NCBI RefSeq assembly: GCF_036173105.1
Contig: NZ_CP108053.1
Coordinates: forward strand, 3,720,001 to 3,784,000
Length of the DNA stretch: 64,000 bases
Origin: Streptomyces sp. NBC_00287
Lineage (GTDB): Bacteria > Actinomycetota > Actinomycetes > Streptomycetales > Streptomycetaceae
Direction: 5' to 3'
Both the position numbers and the translations under genes were made by a program. The notes under the pieces are model-generated. The model was not told where the DNA came from and did not search any database. It was given only the letters and a program-made list of their open reading frames with translations. Of this stretch, positions 50,780-59,049 are shown in pieces (positions within the stretch are counted from its first letter, which is position 1; every line of letters starts with the position of its first letter).

Positions 50780-51630
50780 CGACTTCCCCCGATCAGGAAC
50801 GCCCTGAGGGCGAGCACGAGGTCAAGGGGCTCGCCTTCCGTGACGAGGGCGAGGCCGAGCAGGAGGCGCCCCCGCCGCCGGCGGTCACCCGGCGCCGGGT
50901 GAGCTGGCAGAAGCTGACCTTCCTGCCGGCCCTGCTGGTGGCGCTGCTGCTGGCGACCTGGCTGTGGTTCCAGCAGGCCGACCTGGACTCGATCTCCGAG
51001 AACGCGCTGTCGAACGGGCAGGTGTCGAAGGCGCTGTGGCAGCACATCGAACTGACGGTGATCTCGACCTTCTTCGTGCTGATCATCGCGATCCCGCTGG
51101 GCATCCTGCTGACCCGCAAGGCCTTCCGCAAGGCGACCCCGGTGGCGATGGCCGTCGCCAACATGGGCCAGGCGACCCCCGCGATCGGCCTGCTCGCCCT
51201 GCTGGTGATCTGGCTCGGCACCGGGACGAAGGCGGCCCTGATCGGCATCATCATCTACGCCGTCCTGCCGGTGCTGTCGAACACGATCGCGGGCCTGAAG
51301 GCGAACGACCCCACGCTGCTGGAGGCGGCGCGGGGCATCGGCATGTCGCCGCTGGGGGTGCTCTCCCGCGTGGAGCTGCCGTTGGCGGTGCCCCTGATTC
51401 TGGCGGGTGTGCGGACGGCCCTCGTCCTGAACGTCGGTACGGCGACCCTTGCGACCTTCGGTGGCGGCGGCGGCCTGGGCGTACTGATCACGACCGGGAT
51501 CACCACCCAGCGCATGCCGGTACTGATGCTCGGCTCGATCCTCACGGTGGCGCTGGCGTTGCTGGTGGACTGGCTGGCCTCACTGGCGGAACTGCTGCTG
51601 CGGCCGCGGGGGTTGGAGGTGGGGACATGA
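50776..51630 (+). CDS. Osmoprotectant ABC transporter permease
   Basis: A 284-residue permease. A roughly 50-residue charged N-terminal cytoplasmic region (EGEHEVKGLAFRDEGEAEQE) precedes six helices. The coupling motif is NDPTLLEAARGIGMSPLG. It is a distant paralogue of the permease at 48892 and overlaps both the ATPase and the binding-protein genes by four bases. The two permeases probably form a heterodimer. Confidence 0.93.
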   Translation: MTTSPDQERPEGEHEVKGLAFRDEGEAEQEAPPPPAVTRRRVSWQKLTFLPALLVALLLATWLWFQQADLDSISENALSNGQVSKALWQHIELTVISTFFVLIIAIPLGILLTRKAFRKATPVAMAVANMGQATPAIGLLALLVIWLGTGTKAALIGIIIYAVLPVLSNTIAGLKANDPTLLEAARGIGMSPLGVLSRVELPLAVPLILAGVRTALVLNVGTATLATFGGGGGLGVLITTGITTQRMPVLMLGSILTVALALLVDWLASLAELLLRPRGLEVGT

Positions 51631-52586
51631 GAAGGGTCGCCTGTCTGCTGCTGACCGGGGCGCTGGTGTCCGCCTGCGGTCTGACCAGCGGTTCGCCGAT
51701 GGTGGACGACGTCGTGCCCGGCACCATCGGCCAGGGCGAGCCGCTGGAAGGTGCCGAGCTGACGGTGACGTCGAAGGAGTTCACCGAGCAGCTCATCCTC
51801 GGCGCGATCATGGGCATCGCCTTCGAGGCGGCCGGCGCGGAGGTGCTCGACCGCACGGGGATCCAGGGGTCGATCGGGGCGCGGGAGGCGGTCAGCTCCG
51901 GGGACGCGGACGGGATGTACGAGTACACGGGCACCGCCTGGATCACGTACCAGGGCAACAGCGAGCCCATCGACAACCCCCGTAAGCAGTGGGAGGCGGT
52001 GCGCGACGCCGACCTCGAGAACGGACTGACATGGCTTGAACCCTCAGCCCTGAACAACACCTACGCGCTGGCGATGAACCAGTCCAACTTCAAGAAGTAC
52101 GGCACCAAGACGCTGTCCGACGTGGCCGAACTGGCGGAGCGGGACCCCGGAGCGGTGACCCTGTGCGTGGAGAGCGAGTTCGCCAACCGCGCGGACGGGC
52201 TGCCGGGCATGGAGAAGGAGTACGGGATGAGCATCCCGGCCGGGAACATCACCCAGATGGACACCGGGATCATCTACACCCAGGCGGCGAAGGGCAGTTG
52301 CACCTATGGGGAGGTCTTCACGACCGACGGTCGCATCAGGTCCATGAACCTCGAGGTCATGGCGGACGACAAGAAGTTCTTCCCCAACTACAACGCGGCA
52401 CCCGTGATCAACTCCGGGACGCTGAAGGAGTATCCGGCGATCGCGGAGATCCTGGCCCCGGTGACGGCCAAGCTGAACAACACGGTGGCGCAGGAACTGA
52501 ACGCCAAAGTGGATGTGGACGGGGAGGACCCGCACGAGGTGGCGCTGGACTGGATGAAAGAGGAGGGGTTCGTCAAGGAGGGGTGA
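51627..52586 (+). CDS. Osmoprotectant ABC transporter substrate-binding lipoprotein
   Basis: A 319-residue lipoprotein. The signal MRRVACLLLTGALVSAC has lipobox Cys17. The mature part is an OpuBC/ProX-like two-lobed domain: ELTVTSKEFTEQLILGAIMG, then EAVSSGDADGMYEYTGTAW and a ring of aromatic residues (WLEPSALNNTYALAMN, FFPNYNAAPVI) that commonly forms the cation-pi box for quaternary amines. It is tethered outside the membrane and feeds the two permeases. Confidence 0.94.
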   Translation: MRRVACLLLTGALVSACGLTSGSPMVDDVVPGTIGQGEPLEGAELTVTSKEFTEQLILGAIMGIAFEAAGAEVLDRTGIQGSIGAREAVSSGDADGMYEYTGTAWITYQGNSEPIDNPRKQWEAVRDADLENGLTWLEPSALNNTYALAMNQSNFKKYGTKTLSDVAELAERDPGAVTLCVESEFANRADGLPGMEKEYGMSIPAGNITQMDTGIIYTQAAKGSCTYGEVFTTDGRIRSMNLEVMADDKKFFPNYNAAPVINSGTLKEYPAIAEILAPVTAKLNNTVAQELNAKVDVDGEDPHEVALDWMKEEGFVKEG

Positions 52587-52589
52587 GCA

Positions 52590-53381
52590 CTAGCAGCTCG
52601 CTACCTTGCCCGTCCCCTTCTCCAGGGCGACCAGGGAGTCGACCGCGCCCTGGAGGGTGGTGACCGGGATGAGGCGGAGGCCCTTGGGGAGGTCCGACTT
52701 GGCGTCCGAGCACTCGGCCTTGGGGACGAGGAACACGGTCGCGCCGTCCCGACGGGCGGCCTGGGTCTTCAGGGCGACCCCGCCTACGGCGCCGACCTTG
52801 CCGTCGGCGTCGATGGTTCCCGTACCGGCGATATTGCGGCCGCCCGTGAGCTCGCCGCCGCTGCCGTCGCCGTCCAGCTTTTCTACGATGCCGAGGGAGA
52901 AGAGCAGGCCGGCGCTGGGGCCGCCGACGTCGGCGAGTTCCAGATCGACCTTGACCTTTCTGGCGTCGAGGTCGAGGTAGTTCAGGGCGGCCTCGGTGGC
53001 GTCGTCCTGGGACTCCCGCATCTGCTCGGTGTTGTACTCCTCGATCTCGTCGGTGCTCTTGTCGCTGGGGTAGACCGAGTCACGGGGCATGACCGCACTG
53101 TCGGTGCGGAACCAGGAGTCGAGGACATCCGCGAGCGACACGCTGACGTCGGGGCCGGTGGCCTCGATGGTCGTCATCCGCAGCTGCCCACTGGTCTTAC
53201 GGGTGGCCGCCCCGGAGATCGTGATCACCGGCTCCCCCTTGTTCTCCCCGAGCACATTCGCCGTCAGTCCGGGCTGCGTGAGCGAGAACGGCAGCGGCGC
53301 GAAAACGGCCGTGGCCAGCAGCCCGACGACGGGCAGAGCACAGACGGCGAGGGCCTGGGGGCGAGAGAGACGAGAGAGCAC
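52590..53381 (-). CDS. Secreted Lon-like (S16) protease domain protein
   Basis: A 263-residue protein with an N-terminal membrane anchor (ALAVCALPVVGLLATAVFAP). The last roughly 120 residues are a Lon-type proteolytic domain: nucleophile Ser156 in GGPSAGLLFSLGIVEKL and Lys205 in VGGVALKTQAA form the Ser-Lys dyad. The beginning corresponds to the YlbL-type extracytoplasmic region, without the full PDZ core. An outward-facing protease is expected; substrates unknown. It is convergent with the ABC operon. Confidence 0.9.
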   Translation of the reverse strand: MLSRLSRPQALAVCALPVVGLLATAVFAPLPFSLTQPGLTANVLGENKGEPVITISGAATRKTSGQLRMTTIEATGPDVSVSLADVLDSWFRTDSAVMPRDSVYPSDKSTDEIEEYNTEQMRESQDDATEAALNYLDLDARKVKVDLELADVGGPSAGLLFSLGIVEKLDGDGSGGELTGGRNIAGTGTIDADGKVGAVGGVALKTQAARRDGATVFLVPKAECSDAKSDLPKGLRLIPVTTLQGAVDSLVALEKGTGKVASC

Positions 53382-53428
53382 GGGGTCAATCTAACGTGAC
53401 GGATGACGCGGTCCGGCTCCGGCCGACG

Positions 53429-54070
53429 TCAGCGCAGCGCCTCCGCCACCTCCCGGGCCGCGTCCACCACCCGCGGTCCCACCCGTTCCGGCACCGCGTC
53501 CGCCAGCATCACGACTCCGACGCTGCCCTCGACCCCGGTCACCCCCAGCAGCGGCGCCGCGGCTCCGCTCGCCCCCGCCTCCAGCTCACCGTGGGTCAGC
53601 GTGTACCCGGGCTCCTCCAACGGCTGGCGCCGGGCCGCGAGGATCGCCTTGCCCGCCGCCCCGCGCTCCAGCGGATGCCGGAAGCCCGCCCGGTACGCCA
53701 CGTGATAGTCCGTCCACGTCGGCTCCACCACCGCCACGGCCAGCGCCTCCGCGCCGTCCACCAGCGTGAGATGCGCCGTCGCCCCTATGTCCTCGGCCAG
53801 CGATCGCAGTGCCGGCAGCGCGGCCTCCCGTACCAGCGGATGCACCTGGCGGCCGAGCCGCAGCACACCGAGCCCCACCCGGGCCCTGCCGCCGAGGTCA
53901 CGACGTACCAGCGCATGCTGCTCCAGCGTGGCGAGCAACCGGTACACAACGGTCCGGTTCACACCCAGTTTGTTGGAAAGCTCGGTGACGGTCAGCCCAT
54001 GGTCCGTGTCGGCCAGCAGCTTGAGGACGCGCAGTCCCCGGTCGAGCGTCTGAGAGGTCTCCGCGGTCAC
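53429..54070 (-). CDS. IclR-family transcriptional regulator
   Basis: A 213-residue regulator. GTG 54070 is chosen since AAGGAG lies eight bases upstream. The winged helix covers about residues 5-60 (LDRGLRVLKLLADTDHGLTV, NRTVVYRLLATLEQHALVR), and the effector domain follows (ATAHLTLVDGAEALAVAVVE, HPLERGAAGKAILAA). Targets are not evident from gene order: 48 bases separate it from the Lon-like gene and 293 from the helicase. Confidence 0.92.
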   Translation of the reverse strand: MTAETSQTLDRGLRVLKLLADTDHGLTVTELSNKLGVNRTVVYRLLATLEQHALVRRDLGGRARVGLGVLRLGRQVHPLVREAALPALRSLAEDIGATAHLTLVDGAEALAVAVVEPTWTDYHVAYRAGFRHPLERGAAGKAILAARRQPLEEPGYTLTHGELEAGASGAAAPLLGVTGVEGSVGVVMLADAVPERVGPRVVDAAREVAEALR

Positions 54071-54117
54071 GACGCCCACTCCTTAGTGGTGAGGTCGGCA
54101 GCCCCCTCGCGGCGGAT

Positions 54118-54173
54118 GCGTCACCGAGTCCCGTCAGTGACGCGCTTCAGAGGCCGCCGATCGGCCGGCGGCC
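54118..54173. other. Inverted repeats in the 293-base spacer upstream of the IclR gene
   Basis: GCGTCAC (54118-54124) with GTGACGC (54137-54143), and GGCCGCC (54152-54158) with GGCGGCC (54167-54173), are two perfect 7-base pairs. They may be an operator for the IclR protein and a terminator for the helicase, respectively; neither can be confirmed. Confidence 0.4.
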
Positions 54174-54363
54174 CGGCAATCTCCGGACCGCGTCGCTTCA
54201 CGGCTGCGCTCCGCGGCGGCGCTGCCACGGGGCGTGTGCGTAGCGGGACAGTAGCGAAGCAGGTTCGCTGAGCGGAAGGCTCCGTCCAGAATCCGGTCAC
54301 CGACCGGTACGGCCTGCTTCCGTTTGTCCTGTTACGTACGTCACGCGGCCCCGAGTGGGCAGG

Positions 54364-56160
54364 TCAACGCATACGCGTCGCCCACTCCTGCACCTTCGCA
54401 ATGCGCTGCCGCAGCTGCCCGGCCGTCGCTTCCGCGCTCGGCGGTCCTCCGCACACGCGGCGCAGCTCGGTGTGGATCACCCCGTGCGGCTTGCCGCTCT
54501 GGTGGACGTATGCGCTGACCATCGTGTTGAGCTGCTTGCGCAGCTCCATCATCTCCTTGTGCGAGACGACGGGCCGCCGCTCGGCGGGCAGTTCGAGCAG
54601 GTCGGCCTCGGAGTCCGGCTTCTTGCGGCTGTGCGCGATCTGCCGGGCCTGCCGCTTCTGGAGCAGCAACTGCACCTGGTCGGGCTCGAGCAGTCCCGGA
54701 ATCCCGAGGTAGTCCTGCTCCTCCTCGCTCCCGGGGTGCGCCTGCATACCGAACTCGGCGCCGTCGTACAGCACCCGGTCGAAGACGGCCTCGGACTCCA
54801 GCGCCTCGAAGGAGAACTGCTCGCCGGTGTCTGCGTCTTCTTCGTCCCGCTCCTTGTTCGCCTCCTCCATCTCCTTCTCGGACTCGGCGTAGGGGTCCTC
54901 CTCGCCCTCCTTCTTGGGCTTGTCGAGGGCGTGGTCGCGTTCCACCTCCATCTCGTTGGCGAAGGTGAGGAGGTCGGGGACGGTCGGGAGGAAGACGGAG
55001 GCGGTCTCGCCGCGCCGACGCGACCGTACGAAACGGCCGACGGCCTGCGCGAAGAAGAGCGGCGTGGAGATGGTCGTGGCGTACACCCCGACCGCGAGTC
55101 TGGGGACGTCGACGCCTTCCGACACCATGCGCACCGCGACCATCCACCGGTCGTTGCTGCCGCTGAAGTCGTCGATCCGCTTGGACGCACCGGCGTCGTC
55201 GGACAGTACGAGGGTCGCCTTCGTACCCGTGATCTCGCGGATGAGCTTGGCGTAGGCGCGGGCGGAGTCCTGGTCGGAGGCGATGACGAGGGCGCCCGCG
55301 TCCGGGATGCCCTTGCGGACCTCGGTGAGCCGCTGGTCGGCGGCGCGCAGCACGCTCGGCATCCACTCGCCACGCGGATCGAGCGCGGTACGCCAGGCCT
55401 GCGAGACGGCGTCCTTGGTCATCGGCTCCCCGAGGCGGGCCGCGATCTCGTCACCGGCCTTCGTCCGCCAGCGCATATTGCCGCTGTAGGAAAGGAAGAT
55501 GACGGGCCGCACGACCCCGTCCGACAGGGCAGACCCGTAGCCGTACGTGTAGTCGGCGGCCGAGCGCCGGATGCCCGCGTTGTCCTCCTCGTACGTCACG
55601 AAGGGGATCGGGTTGGTGTCGGACCTGAAGGGCGTACCGGTGAGCGCGAGCCGGCGGGTGGCGGGCTCGAAGGCCTCGAGGCAGGCCTCGCCCCAGGACT
55701 TGGAGTCACCGGCGTGGTGGATCTCGTCGAGGATGACGAGGGTCTTGCGCTGCTCGACGCGGTTGCGGTGCAGCATGGGCCGCACGCCGACACCCGCGTA
55801 GGTCACGGCGACGCCGTGGTAGTCCTTGCCGAGCGGGCCCGCGCTGTACTCGGGGTCGAGTTTGATCCCTATCCGCGCGGCCGCCTCCGCCCACTGCTTC
55901 TTCAGATGCTCGGTCGGCGCGACCACGGTCACCTGCTGCACGACATGGTGGTGCAGCAGCCAGGAGGCGAGGGTGAGGGCGAAGGTCGTCTTGCCCGCGC
56001 CCGGGGTCGCGACCGCGAGAAAGTCACGCGGCTGCTCCTGGATGTACTTCTCCATCGCCCCCTGCTGCCAGGCACGCAGCTTGCTGGCGGTACCCCACGG
56101 GGCACGCCCGGGGAAGGCCGGGGAAAGGTGGTGGGAGGAGGAAGCGGCGGTGGTAGTCAC
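54364..56160 (-). CDS. DEAD/DEAH-box SF2 helicase
   Basis: A 598-residue protein. Motif I is ATPGAGKTT (residues 51-59), motif II DEIH (145-148), with RLALTGTPFRSD as motif III, and VRMVSEGVDVPRLAVGVYA and AVGRFVRSRRRGE as motifs V and VI. The architecture (ERCC3/XPB-like or type-I-restriction-like translocase) recurs in Streptomyces as a stand-alone helicase. A long acidic insertion (DKPKKEGEEDPYAESEKEME) sits between the RecA lobes. Role unknown, possibly DNA repair. Start GTG 56160. Confidence 0.92.
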   Translation of the reverse strand: MTTTAASSSHHLSPAFPGRAPWGTASKLRAWQQGAMEKYIQEQPRDFLAVATPGAGKTTFALTLASWLLHHHVVQQVTVVAPTEHLKKQWAEAAARIGIKLDPEYSAGPLGKDYHGVAVTYAGVGVRPMLHRNRVEQRKTLVILDEIHHAGDSKSWGEACLEAFEPATRRLALTGTPFRSDTNPIPFVTYEEDNAGIRRSAADYTYGYGSALSDGVVRPVIFLSYSGNMRWRTKAGDEIAARLGEPMTKDAVSQAWRTALDPRGEWMPSVLRAADQRLTEVRKGIPDAGALVIASDQDSARAYAKLIREITGTKATLVLSDDAGASKRIDDFSGSNDRWMVAVRMVSEGVDVPRLAVGVYATTISTPLFFAQAVGRFVRSRRRGETASVFLPTVPDLLTFANEMEVERDHALDKPKKEGEEDPYAESEKEMEEANKERDEEDADTGEQFSFEALESEAVFDRVLYDGAEFGMQAHPGSEEEQDYLGIPGLLEPDQVQLLLQKRQARQIAHSRKKPDSEADLLELPAERRPVVSHKEMMELRKQLNTMVSAYVHQSGKPHGVIHTELRRVCGGPPSAEATAGQLRQRIAKVQEWATRMR

Positions 56161-56266
56161 GGTCTCCGTGGGGGTCGGGCTACGTATGACAACCGGGCCA
56201 CCCTACCGGCGCCGGGGTCGGGTCAACGCGCGGACGAGGCCCGGTAACCCTTGGGTGGGATCCACA

Positions 56267-57700
56267 TCACAGCTGCCGCAGCCGTGTCGTCACCCACACC
56301 CCCGCCAGCGCCACCGCCGCCATCGGCAGGAACACCGCCGTGAAGGCCGCCGGATGCGAACCGGAGGCCTCGGCGACCGTGTGCCCCGCCGTGCCGCCGC
56401 CGAGGGCCGCGAAGGCGGCGCCGCCCACGGAGAGCAGCACGACGTTGGACAGGGCGTCGGAGATCTGCAGGGAGGCGGAGTTGGTGCCGGCCTCCTCGGG
56501 GGCGGACAGCTTCAGCAGGAGCACGCTGGCGGAGGAGATCACCAGGCCCATCCCGAAGCAGCCGAACGACCAGGCGACGGCAAGGGTCCACACCGGCACG
56601 GAGTCGATCAGCACGCTCGGCGCGGCGGCGATGGCGGCGGCCACCAGCACCATCCCGAACGTGGTCAGCCGCTCCCGGTACGGCTCCAGGCGCGGCCGGG
56701 ACTGCAGCCAGGAGCCCGCCGCCCAGGTCCCGCCGCCGGCCGCGAGGGAGAACCCGGCCAGCGTCGGCGAGAGCCCCCGCTGGGTGACCAGCATCAGCGG
56801 TACGAAGGACTCGGCGGCGATGAAGGAGCCCGCGGCGATTCCGCGCAACAGCACGACGGACGGCAGGCCTCGGGCGGCGCGGTAGGTGCCGCGCGGGAGG
56901 AGGCCGAGGACCGCCGGGACGAGCAGGGCGGCGCCGATCACGCCGGGCAGCAGCGAGAGCGGGCGCAGGTCCTGGGCGGCGTACTGGAGGAGGCCCGCGC
57001 CGAGGGAGATGCCGAGGGCGAGCCGGATGCGGCGACGGTCGAAGGAGGGGTCCGTGCCGGGCACCGGGCCCGAGGCCCGCCGCTTTATCTGCGGCAGCGC
57101 GAGCGCGAGCGGGAACACGACGAGCACCGGGATGCCGAGGAACACCCAGCGCCAGCCGAGCTGCTCGGTCACCACTCCGGAGGCCAGCGGCCCGACTATC
57201 GACGGCACGACCCAGCTGGCGGCGAACGCGGCCACGATGGCGGGGCGCAGCCGATCGGGATAAGCCCGCCCGATCACCACGTACAACCCCACGATCACCA
57301 GCCCGCCACCGAGCCCTTGCACGGCCCGCCCGAGCACGAACGCCCACATCGCGGTGGCCGTCCCCGCCAGCAACAACCCGGCGGCGAACGCCCCGATCCC
57401 GGCGGTCACCGGCCCGACCGGCCCCCGCCGGTCCGCCCACTGCCCGGCGAGCACCATCCCGAACAGGGAGGTGGTGAAGAACCCGGAGAAGGCGAAGGCA
57501 TACACCGCCACCCCGTCCAGCTCCCGGGCCGCGACCGGCATCGCCGTCCCCACGGCCGTCGCCTCAAAGGCGATCAGCAGCACGACGGACACGATCCCGA
57601 TACTGAGCGCCCGGTAGGAACGGCTCAGCACGGTCTCGACGGACTCGGGGGCTTCAGCGGTCTTCGCGACATCGGTGTCACGCGGATCAAGGGCGGCCAT
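56267..57700 (-). CDS. MFS transporter, EmrB/QacA-like drug exporter type
   Basis: A 477-residue membrane protein with 14 predicted helices. The antiporter motif A-like GMVLAGQWADRRGP lies between helices 2 and 3 and the motif C-like segment GLGGGLVIVGLYVVIG follows. ATG 57700 is chosen over a start seven codons upstream. The substrate could be a drug or metabolite. It is followed downstream by the helicase on the same strand, but the 106-base gap argues against coupling. Confidence 0.92.
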   Translation of the reverse strand: MAALDPRDTDVAKTAEAPESVETVLSRSYRALSIGIVSVVLLIAFEATAVGTAMPVAARELDGVAVYAFAFSGFFTTSLFGMVLAGQWADRRGPVGPVTAGIGAFAAGLLLAGTATAMWAFVLGRAVQGLGGGLVIVGLYVVIGRAYPDRLRPAIVAAFAASWVVPSIVGPLASGVVTEQLGWRWVFLGIPVLVVFPLALALPQIKRRASGPVPGTDPSFDRRRIRLALGISLGAGLLQYAAQDLRPLSLLPGVIGAALLVPAVLGLLPRGTYRAARGLPSVVLLRGIAAGSFIAAESFVPLMLVTQRGLSPTLAGFSLAAGGGTWAAGSWLQSRPRLEPYRERLTTFGMVLVAAAIAAAPSVLIDSVPVWTLAVAWSFGCFGMGLVISSASVLLLKLSAPEEAGTNSASLQISDALSNVVLLSVGGAAFAALGGGTAGHTVAEASGSHPAAFTAVFLPMAAVALAGVWVTTRLRQL

Positions 57701-57828
57701 GCCCGCCAGCGTAAGGTCCAAGCGCCTCTCTGACTCCTGTCAGGAGTCCCTCCGGCCGTGAGACCTTGGTCGTACGACCCCCTTCATGAACGCGGCATGG
57801 CAGTCCCATTGCAGCGACCCGTTTCCCC

Positions 57829-57858
57829 TTGAGCCCTTCCCCCACGGCCGCCTACGGT
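57829..57858 (+). promoter_or_regulatory. Candidate promoter for tRNA-Cys
   Basis: TTGAGC (57829-57834) and TACGGT (57853-57858) are spaced 18 bases apart, resembling HrdB-type -35 and -10 boxes, 45 bases before the mature tRNA-Cys. Confidence 0.4.
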
Positions 57859-57902
57859 CGGACCACCGAACACGGCAGCAAGCAAAGACCGAGTTCGAAC
57901 AC

Positions 57903-57977
57903 GGCCGTGTGCCCGAGCGGTTCAGGGGCTCGCCTGCAAAGCGAGTTACGCGGGTTCGAATCCCGCCACGGCCTCCA
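57903..57977 (+). tRNA. tRNA-Cys (anticodon GCA)
   Basis: 75 bases including encoded CCA. Acceptor arms GGCCGTG (57903-57909) and CACGGCC (57967-57973) pair with discriminator T. The anticodon arm is CTCGC-CTGCAAA-GCGAG, giving GCA (reads UGC and UGU). T-arm GCGGG-TTCGAAT-CCCGC is complete. It encodes its own CCA, unlike the tRNA-Leu here. Confidence 0.95.
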
Positions 57978-58010
57978 TCAGCCCGCGTCCTCGGGCATCT
58001 CCTGATGGCA

Positions 58011-58481
58011 TCAGCGCGCCAGGCGTGCATGCAGCAGTCGCGGGGAGTTCTCGAAGCCTTGGCGGGCGTATGCCGGGATGGCGCGAGGTGAGGAGTGGAC
58101 CGTGACTCGCTCCAGGCCGAGGGATTCTGCCGCTGCCAGGGTCTCGGTTATCAGGCGGCCGCCCAGGCCTGTGTCTCGGGCGCCCGGGCTGACGTAGACG
58201 CATTGCAGGTCGCCGGAGGCTCGGTGCAGCAACTGCGGGGTCGGTACGCGGGGGACGACCGCCAGCCAGGCCATGCCGATGACCTCCGAGTCGCGGATCA
58301 GGACCATGCAGCGGTGGGAGGCGGAGTTCTCGGCCGCCCAGGCCACGAAGTGACGGATGAAGTCCGGGCGTTCGAGCGTCGTCGATGTGTCGCCGTTCTC
58401 CACCATCCACTGCCAGCGAAGGCCCGCGACCGCCTCCAGGTCGGACGGTTCGGCCCGGCGGATCGTGATGTTCTCGGTCAT
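58011..58481 (-). CDS. GNAT-family N-acetyltransferase
   Basis: A 156-residue acetyl-CoA-dependent transferase. The conserved core is CMVLIRDSEVIGMAWLAVVP followed by VYVSPGARDTGLGGRLI, with the phosphate-binding R-x-x-G-x-G/A-like turn (RDTGLGG) and an AAAESLGLERVTVHSS segment. Start ATG 58481 overlaps the upstream stop by four bases. Acceptor unknown. Confidence 0.92.
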   Translation of the reverse strand: MTENITIRRAEPSDLEAVAGLRWQWMVENGDTSTTLERPDFIRHFVAWAAENSASHRCMVLIRDSEVIGMAWLAVVPRVPTPQLLHRASGDLQCVYVSPGARDTGLGGRLITETLAAAESLGLERVTVHSSPRAIPAYARQGFENSPRLLHARLAR

Positions 58482-58978
58482 GCGCGCAGTGTGTCCCGGT
58501 GCAGCAGCCAGAGGGTGAAGGCGAGCGTGGCGACGTCGGCATCGAGGGAGTACGGCCGGCCCCCGGGAGCCGTCCATGTCAGGAGCTCGCCCGTTTCGCC
58601 GTTCAGGAGAAGGGTGTTGCCGTCGTCCAAGTGGCCCAGGAGTATCAGGCGGTCCGCCTCCGGGGGCAGGTCCAAGGCGGCTGCCTCGTCCGCGTACGCC
58701 TCCGTCAGCGTCGGCAGCACGGCGTCCAAGTCCAGGCGGAACAGGGCGTGTTCCTCCGGCAGCCCCGTCTCGCGCAGGAAGCGGCGGGTCGGTTCGTGGG
58801 TGAGCGTCGCCGGGAAGTCGACGTCCTCGAAGCGCATCACCTTGCTGCGGCCGAACTCCTCGGCCAGCAGCCGAGGCAGCATCCGCCGGTCCGGCTCAGG
58901 TCCCGCGACCAGTGCCAACGTGCTGATCAGACGCCCGCCTCGGAGCAGCGGATCCGGCCTGGTGATCGTCGCGTTCAT
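58478..58978 (-). CDS. SUKH-4-like immunity-family protein
   Basis: A 166-residue protein starting at ATG 58978, six bases after GGGGGGA. The pattern (HEPTRRFLRETGLPEEHALF, LPPEADRLILLGHLDDGNTL, TWTAPGGRPYSLDADVATLA) resembles the SUKH-4 superfamily, which neutralises polymorphic toxins or serves intracellular binding roles. No toxin gene adjoins. It is coupled with the GNAT gene by a 4-base overlap. Confidence 0.8.
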   Translation of the reverse strand: MNATITRPDPLLRGGRLISTLALVAGPEPDRRMLPRLLAEEFGRSKVMRFEDVDFPATLTHEPTRRFLRETGLPEEHALFRLDLDAVLPTLTEAYADEAAALDLPPEADRLILLGHLDDGNTLLLNGETGELLTWTAPGGRPYSLDADVATLAFTLWLLHRDTLRA

Positions 58979-59049
58979 GGTGTCCCCCCGTACCTGTCCC
59001 AACACCTCGGAACACTACGCCGCACCACTGACAACGCCCGCTCAGCGCC

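Noticed and set aside
57740..58030. Minus-strand frame over tRNA-Cys
   Set aside because: It overlaps a complete tRNA gene, has no ribosome site or domain, and is a common artefact of tRNA loci.
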